Shown here in pieces: positions 1 through 5,568 of a stretch of 5,894 bases of DNA; position 1 is the stretch's first letter, and each line of letters opens with the position of its first letter. A model generated the notes under the pieces. It did no database searches and was not told where the DNA came from. It saw nothing but the letters and a program-made list of their open reading frames with translations. Made by a program: the position numbers and the translations under genes. Location: NCBI GenBank assembly GCA_026393955.1, contig JAPKZE010000087.1, forward strand, positions 1 to 5,894, written 5' to 3'. This DNA comes from Candidatus Aminicenantota bacterium. GTDB lineage: Bacteria; Acidobacteriota; Aminicenantia; Aminicenantales; Saccharicenantaceae.

Positions 1-31
1 CCTCGTCGAGATCTCCGATAAAAAGAAGCCC

Positions 32-238
32 TTATTTGTCGCCGGCTGAATTCGCATCGGCGAAACGGTTCCCTTCGCCGAGGAGCACGATCTTCGGGGA
101 GCCGTACGCGGCGATGATGATAATGTCTCCCGCAGCGGCCATCAGGTCCTCATCGATGGAGAGGATGCCCTCGTAATCGATATCGACGTGGGTCACGGAG
201 GCCCGGTGGATCTTGGAGCGCAGGAAGGCCCTCAACAT
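32..238 (-). CDS. panD: Shortened aspartate 1-decarboxylase (PanD)-like protein, probably inactive as a decarboxylase
   Basis: PanD makes beta-alanine from aspartate and needs a pyruvoyl group formed by self-cleavage between Gly24 and Ser25. This 68-residue product is clearly PanD at its N terminus: K9, H11, THVD (16-19), Y22, E23, G24 and an IDEDLM helix start (28-33) fall at the usual positions. Residue 25 is Ile, not Ser. After AAAG (34-37) the sequence jumps straight to GDIIIIAAY (37-45), normally found some 45 residues later, so the segment with the family's conserved Arg54, Thr57, Tyr58 and Asn72 is missing. A second, shorter gap lies before PKIVLLGEGNRF (48-59). The family is usually about 115-130 residues. 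The frame is open and ends in TAA. The start is supported by GAGGAG, which overlaps the panC stop, so translation is probably coupled. It could be a repurposed PanD, an in-frame deletion remnant or an assembly error. The family call is sure; activity is doubtful. Confidence 0.8.
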   Translation of the reverse strand: MLRAFLRSKIHRASVTHVDIDYEGILSIDEDLMAAAGDIIIIAAYGSPKIVLLGEGNRFADANSAGDK

Positions 239-248
239 GGTTCTCTCC

Positions 249-1094
249 TCAAAGGTGAAGGCGGACGTTGTCGATGAGCCGGGTCTTGCCGAAGAAGACG
301 GCCAGGGCGACCAGGACCTCGCCGCGGAGGTCGGCGGCCGGATCGAGCGTCTCCGGATCGACGGCCTCGACGTAGTCGATCCGGGCCAGCGGCTCGGCCT
401 CGATGATCGAACGGATACCGGCGACGAGCCGGCCCGCGTCCCTCTCCCCAGCGGCGACCGCCTTCTCCGCCCAGCGCAGGCCCGTCGACAGGACCAGGGC
501 AGCCTTCCTCTCCGCGGGCCCGAGATAGGCGTTGCGGGAGCTCAGGGCCAGGCCGTCGGGTTCGCGGACGAGCGGGCAGGTCACGACCTCGACGTCGAGG
601 TCGAGATCGACGGCCATCCGTCGGATGATGAGGACCTGCTGGGCGTCCTTCGCTCCAAAGAAGGCCCGGTCGGGCCCGACGATGTCGAAGAGCTTGAGGA
701 CGACCGTGGCCACGCCCCGGAAGTGGCCGGGCCGGGACCGTCCGCAGAGCTTGTCCTGGAGCCCTTCGACCTCAACGTAGGTCCGGTAGCCCGGGGGATA
801 GATCTCGGCGGCGTCCGGATGGAACAGGGCGTCGACGCCCGCCGCCTGCAGATAGGCCGCATCCTTCTCGAGGTCCCGGGGATATTTCTTGAAGTCCTCG
901 TTCGGGCCGAACTGGGTCGGATTGACGAAGATGTTGACGACGGTGACGTCCGTCCGGGCCTTGGATTCGCGGACCAGGCTGAGGTGCCCCTCGTGGAGAT
1001 AGCCCATGGTCGGCACGAAGCCGATGCCTCTCCCCTCCCGGCGCCACTGCCGGGCCAGGATTCTCATCTCCGCGACCGTCCGGACGATCTTCAT
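249..1094 (-). CDS. panC: Pantothenate synthetase (pantoate--beta-alanine ligase)
   Basis: This cytoplasmic enzyme joins pantoate and beta-alanine using ATP, through a pantoyl-adenylate, in the last step of pantothenate synthesis. The 281-residue product has normal family length and all the expected landmarks: PTMGYLHEGH (28-37) with the HxGH nucleotide motif at 34-37, FVNPTQF (56-62), LCGRSRPGHFRGV (116-128) of the pantoate and ATP site, FGAKDAQQ (146-153) and REPDGLALSSRN (177-188), the KMSKS-like loop. FGAKDAQQ differs slightly from the common FGEKDYQQ. The ATG overlaps the panB stop as ATGA, so panB and panC are translationally coupled. panD begins 10 bases after the stop. Nothing suggests loss of function, so the cell should still make pantothenate if it has a beta-alanine source. 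Confidence 0.97.
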   Translation of the reverse strand: MKIVRTVAEMRILARQWRREGRGIGFVPTMGYLHEGHLSLVRESKARTDVTVVNIFVNPTQFGPNEDFKKYPRDLEKDAAYLQAAGVDALFHPDAAEIYPPGYRTYVEVEGLQDKLCGRSRPGHFRGVATVVLKLFDIVGPDRAFFGAKDAQQVLIIRRMAVDLDLDVEVVTCPLVREPDGLALSSRNAYLGPAERKAALVLSTGLRWAEKAVAAGERDAGRLVAGIRSIIEAEPLARIDYVEAVDPETLDPAADLRGEVLVALAVFFGKTRLIDNVRLHL

Positions 1095-1978
1095 ATCTTC
1101 TTCCCCCGCTTCGGCGTCCGGACCTTTTCGGGCCGGAGCTCGGCGGCCACCTCGGGCTTGAGATGGTAGGACGTGGCATCGTCGGGGAAGCGCCCCTCCC
1201 GCACGTCCGCAGCATAGGCCCCGACGGCGCCGCGGATCACGGCGTGGAGGTCGGCGTACTTGCGGACGAACTTGGGCAAGTATCCGGTCGAGAAGCCGAG
1301 CATGTCGTGGAAGACCAGGACCTGCCCGTCGCAGGCGGGACCGGCGCCGATGCCGATCGTGGGGATGCCGACGGCCCGGGTGACCTCGGCGGCGACCTCG
1401 ACGGGCATTGATTCCAGGACGACCGCGAAGGCCCCGGCCCGCTCCAAGTTCCGGGCGTCGTCGACGATGCGGCGCGCTCCCTCGGCGGCCGTTCCCCGGA
1501 CCCGGTAGCGGCCGAGGTGATGGATGGACTGGGGCGTCAGCCCGACGTGGCCCATGACCGGGATCTCGGCTTCGACCATCGCTTCGACGAGCTTCAGGCG
1601 TTTCTTCGAAGCGCCCTCGATCTTGACCGCGGCGGCGCCGCCCTCCTTGAGGAACCGGGAGGCGTTCCGGACGGTCTCTTCGGCGCTCAGGTGGAACGAG
1701 AAGTAGGGCATGTCCCCCACGACCAGCGCCCGCGTCACGGCCCGCGTCACGGCCCGGGTGTGATGGAGCATCTCGTCCATGGTCACGGGCACGGTGTTCT
1801 CGTAGCCCAGGACGACCATGCCCAGGGAATCGCCCACCAGGATGAGGTCGACCCCGGTCTCGTCCAGGATCCCGGCCGTCGGGTGGTCGTAGGCCGTCAG
1901 GCAGACGATCTTCGGCCCGACGGCCTTTCGGGCCAGGAGGGCGGGGATGGTGATCTTGTCGGTCGGAATACTGGCCAT
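1091..1978 (-). CDS. panB: 3-methyl-2-oxobutanoate hydroxymethyltransferase (ketopantoate hydroxymethyltransferase)
   Basis: PanB transfers a one-carbon unit from methylenetetrahydrofolate to 2-oxoisovalerate, giving ketopantoate, the first committed step of the pathway. The 295-residue product is a PEP-mutase-like TIM barrel with TAYD (28-31), VGDSLGM (48-54) and GDMP (88-91). D50 and D89 match the metal-binding aspartates. KIEG (119-122), GHVGLTPQS (143-151), catalytic Glu at E189 in VLES, and IGIGAG (208-213) are also present. The core ends near residue 270; about 25 more residues form a basic tail ending in RGKKI, longer than in E. coli PanB. An AAAGGA ribosome site lies just upstream of the ATG. 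No convincing promoter is visible in the 119 bases before it, so it is probably read from the promoter ahead of the kinase-like gene. Its last bases overlap panC. Confidence 0.97.
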   Translation of the reverse strand: MASIPTDKITIPALLARKAVGPKIVCLTAYDHPTAGILDETGVDLILVGDSLGMVVLGYENTVPVTMDEMLHHTRAVTRAVTRALVVGDMPYFSFHLSAEETVRNASRFLKEGGAAAVKIEGASKKRLKLVEAMVEAEIPVMGHVGLTPQSIHHLGRYRVRGTAAEGARRIVDDARNLERAGAFAVVLESMPVEVAAEVTRAVGIPTIGIGAGPACDGQVLVFHDMLGFSTGYLPKFVRKYADLHAVIRGAVGAYAADVREGRFPDDATSYHLKPEVAAELRPEKVRTPKRGKKI

Positions 1979-2060
1979 TGTCCGTCCTTTCTCCCCACCC
2001 CGGCTCCCGCCGAGGTTGAGGTAAAGTCGCGTTCGCCGGTCCCTCGGTCCGCGGTCCCAG

Positions 2061-2077
2061 CCCCGCGCTTCGCGGGG
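2061..2077. repeat. GC-rich hairpin between the kinase-like gene and panB
   Basis: A perfect 7-base inverted repeat (CCCCGCG / CGCGGGG) with a 3-base loop lies in the 119-base gap between the kinase-like gene and panB. There is no T-run after it on the minus strand, so it is not a normal intrinsic terminator. It could pause transcription or mark an mRNA processing point. Three direct CGGTCC copies (2037-2042, 2045-2050, 2052-2057) lie beside it. Confidence 0.45.
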
Positions 2078-2097
2078 TCCGGGCCGTATCCGCGATG

Positions 2098-2775
2098 CTA
2101 ACTTTTTTTCGGGCCCTTGCCCCCGTAGCTCTGGGGAACGTAGTAGAGCGAGGCCTTCTTCATGTCGCGGAGCTGGTCGAGGAGGTCGAGCACATCCTCC
2201 TCGCGGCTGAAATCGATGTCGTCGGCCTTGACCACGAGCAGGGGGGCGCTCTGGTAGTTGAAGAAGAAGTAGTCGAAGGCCTCGACGATGTCCTCGAGGT
2301 ATTTCTCGGAGATGTTCTTCTCGATCGAGTCCCCTTCCTTGGCGATGCGCCGCGACAGCGAGCCCAGCGAGATCTGGAGGTAGATGACGAGGTCCGGCTT
2401 GGGCACGCGCTCGGACAGGATGCCATAGATCTTTTCGTAGACGAGGAGCTCGTCGTTCGACAGCGTCTGGTAGGCGTAGATCTTGTCCTTCTCGAAGAGG
2501 TAGTCGCAGATGATCCGGTCGACGAACAGGTCCCTCTGGAGGAGGCGGATCTGCTGATTGTAGCGGTTGGCCAGGAAGACAAGCTGGGTCAGGAAGGACG
2601 ACCCCTCGCGCTCGTTGTAGAAATCCTTGAGGTAGGGGTTGCCGACGTTGTCGAGGATGACCTTGCCGCCGACGCGCTGGGCCAGGACGTTGGCTAGCTG
2701 GGTCTTCTTGGACCGGAAGACGCCCTCGACGGCGATATGCTTGAAGGGGATCTCGAGAGCGCTCTTCATGGCCAT
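2098..2775 (-). CDS. Deoxynucleoside kinase family protein with altered P-loop and LID
   Basis: The family phosphorylates deoxynucleosides with a nucleotide donor. From the ATG chosen here the product is 225 residues. Family landmarks are HIAVEG (13-18), NPYLKDFY (46-53), Q-rich helix RYNQQ (71-75), DYLFEKDKIYA (91-101), PDLVIYLQ (127-134), YLEDIVEAF with FFFNY (159-174) and a C-terminal LYYVPQ. The parts that should bind and transfer phosphate are unusual: the P-loop reads GVFRSKKT (18-25), without the Gly before Lys; the loop before NPYL reads LDNVG where I expect an acidic E-rich segment; and the LID reads RRIAKEGD (142-149) where arginines are usual. A TTG at 2820 would add 15 residues, but that stretch holds a promoter, so an ATG at 2775 or 2769 is better. 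There is no Shine-Dalgarno, and the inferred leader is about 10 bases. It leads the pan genes, whose function it may serve or regulate. Family confident; kinase activity uncertain. Confidence 0.85.
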   Translation of the reverse strand: MAMKSALEIPFKHIAVEGVFRSKKTQLANVLAQRVGGKVILDNVGNPYLKDFYNEREGSSFLTQLVFLANRYNQQIRLLQRDLFVDRIICDYLFEKDKIYAYQTLSNDELLVYEKIYGILSERVPKPDLVIYLQISLGSLSRRIAKEGDSIEKNISEKYLEDIVEAFDYFFFNYQSAPLLVVKADDIDFSREEDVLDLLDQLRDMKKASLYYVPQSYGGKGPKKS

Positions 2776-2791
2776 GGCGGAAGCTGATTCG

Positions 2792-2820
2792 TTTATAGCC
2801 GAACTCTGACTGTAAGTCAA
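2792..2820 (-). promoter_or_regulatory. Sigma70-type promoter for the kinase-like gene and pan operon
   Basis: On the minus strand TTGACT (2820-2815) is followed by exactly 17 bases and TATAAA (2797-2792), each 5 of 6 to consensus, in an AT-richer patch of a GC-rich region. Transcription should start near 2785, only about 10 bases before the ATG at 2775, so the message would be nearly leaderless. The -35 overlaps a perfect inverted repeat, TGACT-TAC-AGTCA (2819-2807), a possible operator. Confidence 0.7.
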
Positions 2821-2856
2821 CGCCCGCGAACGCCCCGTCCCCGGGGCCGGGTCCCC

Positions 2857-3063
2857 TTAAGCCTGGGCCTTGGGCTGCTCCTGGGGAATAACGATCCAGG
2901 AGATGATGTAAAAGAAGAACATAGGCAGGACCGCTGTGACCAGGGCCGCGCCGGCCAGCATGAGGCGGACGATGGACACGTCGATATCGAAGTATTCGGC
3001 CAGGCCGCCGCAGACGCCGGCCAGCATCTTCTGATTGACCGACCGATAGAGCTTTTTGGTCAT
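2857..3063 (-). CDS. PspC-domain small membrane protein
   Basis: This 68-residue protein is an almost bare PspC domain, named after the phage-shock protein that senses envelope stress. It starts with the typical KKLYRS (3-8), then AGVCGGLAEYF (15-25) and the DxSxVR turn (28-33), followed by one long hydrophobic segment (about 34-59) that should cross the inner membrane, and a short polar tail after IPQ. The start is firm: AAGGAG (3076-3071) sits 7 bases before the ATG. No pspA or pspB partner is in the window. It lies 36 bases beyond the promoter of the kinase-like gene, on the same strand, so it may add read-through transcription to the pan genes, but I see no functional link. Stand-alone PspC proteins are common and mostly uncharacterised. 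Confidence 0.92.
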   Translation of the reverse strand: MTKKLYRSVNQKMLAGVCGGLAEYFDIDVSIVRLMLAGAALVTAVLPMFFFYIISWIVIPQEQPKAQA

Positions 3064-3082
3064 TTCCGTTCTCCTTATCAGG

Positions 3083-3099
3083 GGAGGCCCGAGGCCTCC
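3083..3099 (-). promoter_or_regulatory. Hairpin in the 5' leader of the pspC-like gene
   Basis: A perfect 7-base inverted repeat (GGAGGCC / GGCCTCC, 3-base loop) lies between the -10 element and the ribosome site of the PspC gene. If transcription starts near 3099, the message would open with this stem-loop. That could protect the 5' end, or the DNA palindrome could be an operator. It also locks up a second GGAGG sequence. Confidence 0.45.
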
Positions 3100-3105
3100 T
3101 GTCTT

Positions 3106-3111
3106 ATTATA
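3106..3111 (-). promoter_or_regulatory. Likely -10 element of the pspC-like gene
   Basis: A perfect TATAAT on the minus strand lies in an AT-rich island 43 bases before the start codon. A TTGACG (3127-3122) is only 10 bases upstream, too close to act as its -35, and no good hexamer sits at 17 bases. The promoter may be weak or need an activator. Confidence 0.45.
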
Positions 3112-3154
3112 CGTATTTCGCCGTCAAATCGCCCACTCCGGGGCCCGGAACTCC

Positions 3155-3183
3155 TTGACTCCGGACGCGCCTCCGATTAGGAT
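3155..3183 (+). promoter_or_regulatory. Promoter of the AOR operon
   Basis: TTGACT (3155-3160), a 17-base spacer and TAGGAT (3178-3183; 4 of 6 to TATAAT) precede the AOR start, giving a predicted leader of about 30 bases. The leader holds GGAGG (3207-3211), 8 bases before the ATG. Confidence 0.55.
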
Positions 3184-3219
3184 GATGGCGGAATTTCAAA
3201 TCTTCCGGAGGACGCCCGA

Positions 3220-5058
3220 ATGAACGGTTGGACCGGCCACATCCTGCGAGTCAACCTGACCACGAAAACCTTTAAAAAAGAGGCCTTTAGCGAGGACTTC
3301 GCCCGCAAATGGATCGGCGGGCGCGGTTTCGCCGTCAAGATCCTCTACGACGAGCTCGCCCCCGGGATCGACCCCCTCGGCCCCGACAACAAGTTCATCG
3401 TCGCCCTGGGCCCCATCGCCGGCATCCCGGCCCCCAACACAGGGAAAGCGGTCGTGGCCGGGAAATCCCCCAGCACGGGCGGCTACGGCGACGGGAACAT
3501 CGGGACCCGGGTGGCCGAGCAGCTCCGCAAGGCCGGCTATGACGCCCTGATCGTCGAGGGCCGGGCCGCCGGGCCGACCATGCTCTATATCGAGGACGAC
3601 AAGGTCGAGTTCCTGCCGGCCGACGCGGTCTGGGGCCAGGGGACCTACGTCACCAACGACTGGATTTACGCCAAGTACGGCAAGAGCGTCGGCGTCCTCA
3701 ACATCGGCCAGGCCGGCGAGAACCTGGTCCGCTACGCCGTCGTCCGCAGCCTCGAGGGCCGGGCCGGCGGCCGGACCGGCATGGGCGCGGTCATGGGCTC
3801 CAAGCTCCTCAAGGCCGTCGTCGTCAAGGGCACGAAATCCATCCCCCAGGCCGACCCCGCCGGAATGAAGAAGGTCGGCCACGACGACCTCCGCGAGGTC
3901 CATCGGATCGACAAGGAGGCCGGCTGGTCCATCCAGAGCACCAACGGCGTCCTGGCCTGGTGCAACGAGGTCGCGGCCCTGCCGGTGCGGAACTTCCGCA
4001 AGACCCACCACCCCGACGCCTGGAAGTGCGACGGCGAGCGCCTCAACAACGCCCGCATCGCCACCTACGGCTGCCCCAACTGCACCATGCGCTGCGGCAT
4101 CACCATCCACGACGAGGAAGGCCGGGAGTCGGAGCTCGACTACGAGAACGTCGGCCTGCTCGGCCCCAACCTGGAGATCTTCGACCTGCCCGCCATCGGC
4201 TCGCTCAACTACCTCTGCGATGACTACGGCATCGACACGATGTCGGGCGGCTGCGTCCTGAGCTTCTACGCCGACGCCATCGACCGCGGCGCGGTCCCGG
4301 GCGGCTACAAATTCGGCGACGTCGCTGGCTCCAAGGCGCTGCTCGGGCAGATCGCCCGGCGCGAGGGCGAGATCGGGAACATCCTGGCCGAGGGCTCGAT
4401 GCGGGCCGCTCGCAAGTTCGGCCACGGCTCCATCGACTACGCCATGCAGGTCAAGGGCCTCGAGGTCGCCGCCTACAACTGCAAGTTCATCCCGGGCATG
4501 GCCCTGGCCTTCGGGGTCAGCCCCATCGGCGCCCACCACAAGGAATCCTGGGTCATCACCTTCGAGCTCAAGCAGACCTCGCGCGAATCCTACGGCCCGG
4601 AGAAGGCCCAGAAGGTCATCGACCTGCAGAGGATCCGGGGCGGCCTCTTCGAATACATCGTCGCCTGCCGCTTCCCCTGGATCGAGGTCGGCTGGAGCCT
4701 CGAGAACTACCCCAAGTACTTCAAGCTCGTCAGCGGCCTGGATTGGACCCTGGACGACTTCTGGACGATCTCGGACCGGATCTATTCGATGATCAAGCTT
4801 TTCTGGCTCCGGGAATACCCCGAGACCGACCGCAAGCTCGACTATCCCCCGGCCGTTTGGTTCGACCCGGCCAACGTCGATACCGAGGGGCCGATCGCCG
4901 GCAAGCACCTCGAGGTCGACAAGTACGACGGACTGCTCCAGCACTACTACGATCTGCGCGGCTACGACCGGCGCGGCATCCCGACCAAGGCGACGCTCGA
5001 ACGCCTCGGGGTCGCCGAAGAGGGCCGGGCGGCGGAGAAGTTCGGCAAGCTCTCATGA
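3220..5058 (+). CDS. Aldehyde:ferredoxin oxidoreductase, tungsten-pterin family
   Basis: Members oxidise aldehydes to carboxylic acids at a tungsten bis-pterin centre and pass electrons through a 4Fe-4S cluster to ferredoxin, in the cytoplasm of anaerobes. At 612 residues this matches the family. The N-terminal domain has GGRGFAVKILYDEL (33-46) and the pterin loop around DGNIGT (91-96); GRAGGRTGMGAVMGSK (180-195) is the second pterin motif. Cluster cysteines are C285, C288 and C292 (CPNCTMRC) with C483 as the fourth. YEN (308-310), GPNL (315-318) and GAHH (437-440) supply the likely active-site Glu and His, spaced much as in the Pyrococcus enzyme. The usual DxxGxC before the last cysteine reads EYIVAC (478-483), a variant of the pterin contact. 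There is no signal peptide. The stop overlaps the start of a MoaD-like gene, fitting AOR operons that carry their own cofactor carrier. The substrate cannot be told; tungsten rather than molybdenum is inferred from the family. Confidence 0.95.
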   Translation: MNGWTGHILRVNLTTKTFKKEAFSEDFARKWIGGRGFAVKILYDELAPGIDPLGPDNKFIVALGPIAGIPAPNTGKAVVAGKSPSTGGYGDGNIGTRVAEQLRKAGYDALIVEGRAAGPTMLYIEDDKVEFLPADAVWGQGTYVTNDWIYAKYGKSVGVLNIGQAGENLVRYAVVRSLEGRAGGRTGMGAVMGSKLLKAVVVKGTKSIPQADPAGMKKVGHDDLREVHRIDKEAGWSIQSTNGVLAWCNEVAALPVRNFRKTHHPDAWKCDGERLNNARIATYGCPNCTMRCGITIHDEEGRESELDYENVGLLGPNLEIFDLPAIGSLNYLCDDYGIDTMSGGCVLSFYADAIDRGAVPGGYKFGDVAGSKALLGQIARREGEIGNILAEGSMRAARKFGHGSIDYAMQVKGLEVAAYNCKFIPGMALAFGVSPIGAHHKESWVITFELKQTSRESYGPEKAQKVIDLQRIRGGLFEYIVACRFPWIEVGWSLENYPKYFKLVSGLDWTLDDFWTISDRIYSMIKLFWLREYPETDRKLDYPPAVWFDPANVDTEGPIAGKHLEVDKYDGLLQHYYDLRGYDRRGIPTKATLERLGVAEEGRAAEKFGKLS

Positions 5059-5282
5059 AGATCACCGTCAAGCTGATCGGGCCGTTCGTCCAGCTCTTCG
5101 GCTTCAGCGAGAAGGAGCTCGACGTCCCGGGCGGCACGACCGCCGACGACCTGATCGGCCTGGTCAGCATCGACAGGTCCCGGCCCAAGATCGTCACCCG
5201 CAACGGCCGGGCCGTCGTGCCCGGCGAAGCCCTGGCCGAGGGCGACCGCCTCGTCATTTCCCCGATCTATTCGGGGGGCTGA
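5055..5282 (+). CDS. MoaD/ThiS-family sulphur-carrier protein
   Basis: This 75-residue beta-grasp protein begins MKITVKLIGPF, has a VPGGTTADDL turn (24-33), then VTRNGRAV (47-54) and GDRLVISPIYSGG (63-75). It ends exactly in Gly-Gly, the tail that ThiF/MoeB-type enzymes adenylylate and load with sulphur. MoaD gives that sulphur to molybdopterin; ThiS gives it to the thiamine thiazole. Its ATG overlaps the AOR stop (ATGA), so the two proteins should be made together and the carrier most likely serves the pterin cofactor of the AOR. AOR operons in other organisms, such as the Aromatoleum aor cluster as I recall it, also contain a MoaD-like protein. The alternative is ThiS for the ThiF-like protein next door, though the opposite strand argues against that. 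No ribosome site is obvious beyond coupling. Confidence 0.88.
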   Translation: MKITVKLIGPFVQLFGFSEKELDVPGGTTADDLIGLVSIDRSRPKIVTRNGRAVVPGEALAEGDRLVISPIYSGG

Positions 5283-5286
5283 GCGC

Positions 5287-5568
5287 CTATTTGTAGAGGC
5301 AGAGGTAGGCCGCGTCCGCCGCGACCTTGAGTTGGAATTTCTTCCCGGCCTCGACGGTGAAGCTCAGGCCCGCCTGGTAGTCTTTCCAGGCCTCGCTCCC
5401 CGGCAGCTTGACCGTGAGCGTGCCGCTGACGACGGTCATGATCTCGACCGTGGACGTGCCGAACTCGTACTCGCCCGCGGCCATGACCCCGATCGTCGCC
5501 GGCCCCTCGGCCGTCCGGAATGCCAGCGATTTCACTTTGCCGTCGAAATACTCGTTGACCTTAAACAT
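5287..5568 (-). CDS. ppnP: Pyrimidine/purine nucleoside phosphorylase PpnP (YaiE family)
   Basis: PpnP splits nucleosides with phosphate into free base and ribose-1-phosphate, with broad specificity; it is a small cupin-like protein. The 93-residue product follows E. coli YaiE closely along its whole length: NEYFDGKVKSLAF (5-17), IGVMAAGEYEFGTS (26-39), EIMTVVSGTLTVKLPG (42-57), the YQAG turn (64-67) and the end AYLCLYK. No residues are missing. The ATG lies inside the end of the ThiF-like gene (8-base overlap, ATGTTTAA), with GAGAGG a few bases upstream, so translation is probably coupled to it. The stop is 4 bases from that of the convergent carrier gene. Why it follows a ThiF-like gene is unclear; salvage of nucleosides is the safe role. 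Confidence 0.93.
   Translation of the reverse strand: MFKVNEYFDGKVKSLAFRTAEGPATIGVMAAGEYEFGTSTVEIMTVVSGTLTVKLPGSEAWKDYQAGLSFTVEAGKKFQLKVAADAAYLCLYK

Noticed and set aside
1..31. T-rich stretch (minus strand) after panD as a terminator, or the start of a further gene
   Set aside because: No stable hairpin precedes the T5 run, and no start codon or long enough frame is visible before the window edge.
213..1169. A 318-codon plus-strand open frame over panC and panD
   Set aside because: It is antisense to clearly recognisable PanC and PanD-like proteins and its composition is that of a GC-rich shadow frame.
1729..1760. Short tandem repeat coding AVTRAVTR in PanB
   Set aside because: The spacing between metal ligands D50 and D89 is the same 39 residues as in E. 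coli PanB, so nothing was inserted; the repeat is likely chance.
3122..3127. TTGACG as the -35 partner of the pspC TATAAT
   Set aside because: The spacer is only 10 bases, too short for a sigma70 promoter.
3135..3164. Two ACTCCGG copies 23 bases apart near the AOR promoter as regulator sites
   Set aside because: Seven-base GC-rich repeats are expected by chance in this DNA, and there is no symmetry or other support.
3196..4944. A 582-codon open frame on the strand opposite the AOR gene
   Set aside because: Its product is low-complexity (rich in D, V, G, A, L) and lacks any recognisable domain; it is the codon-bias shadow of the AOR gene in GC-rich DNA.
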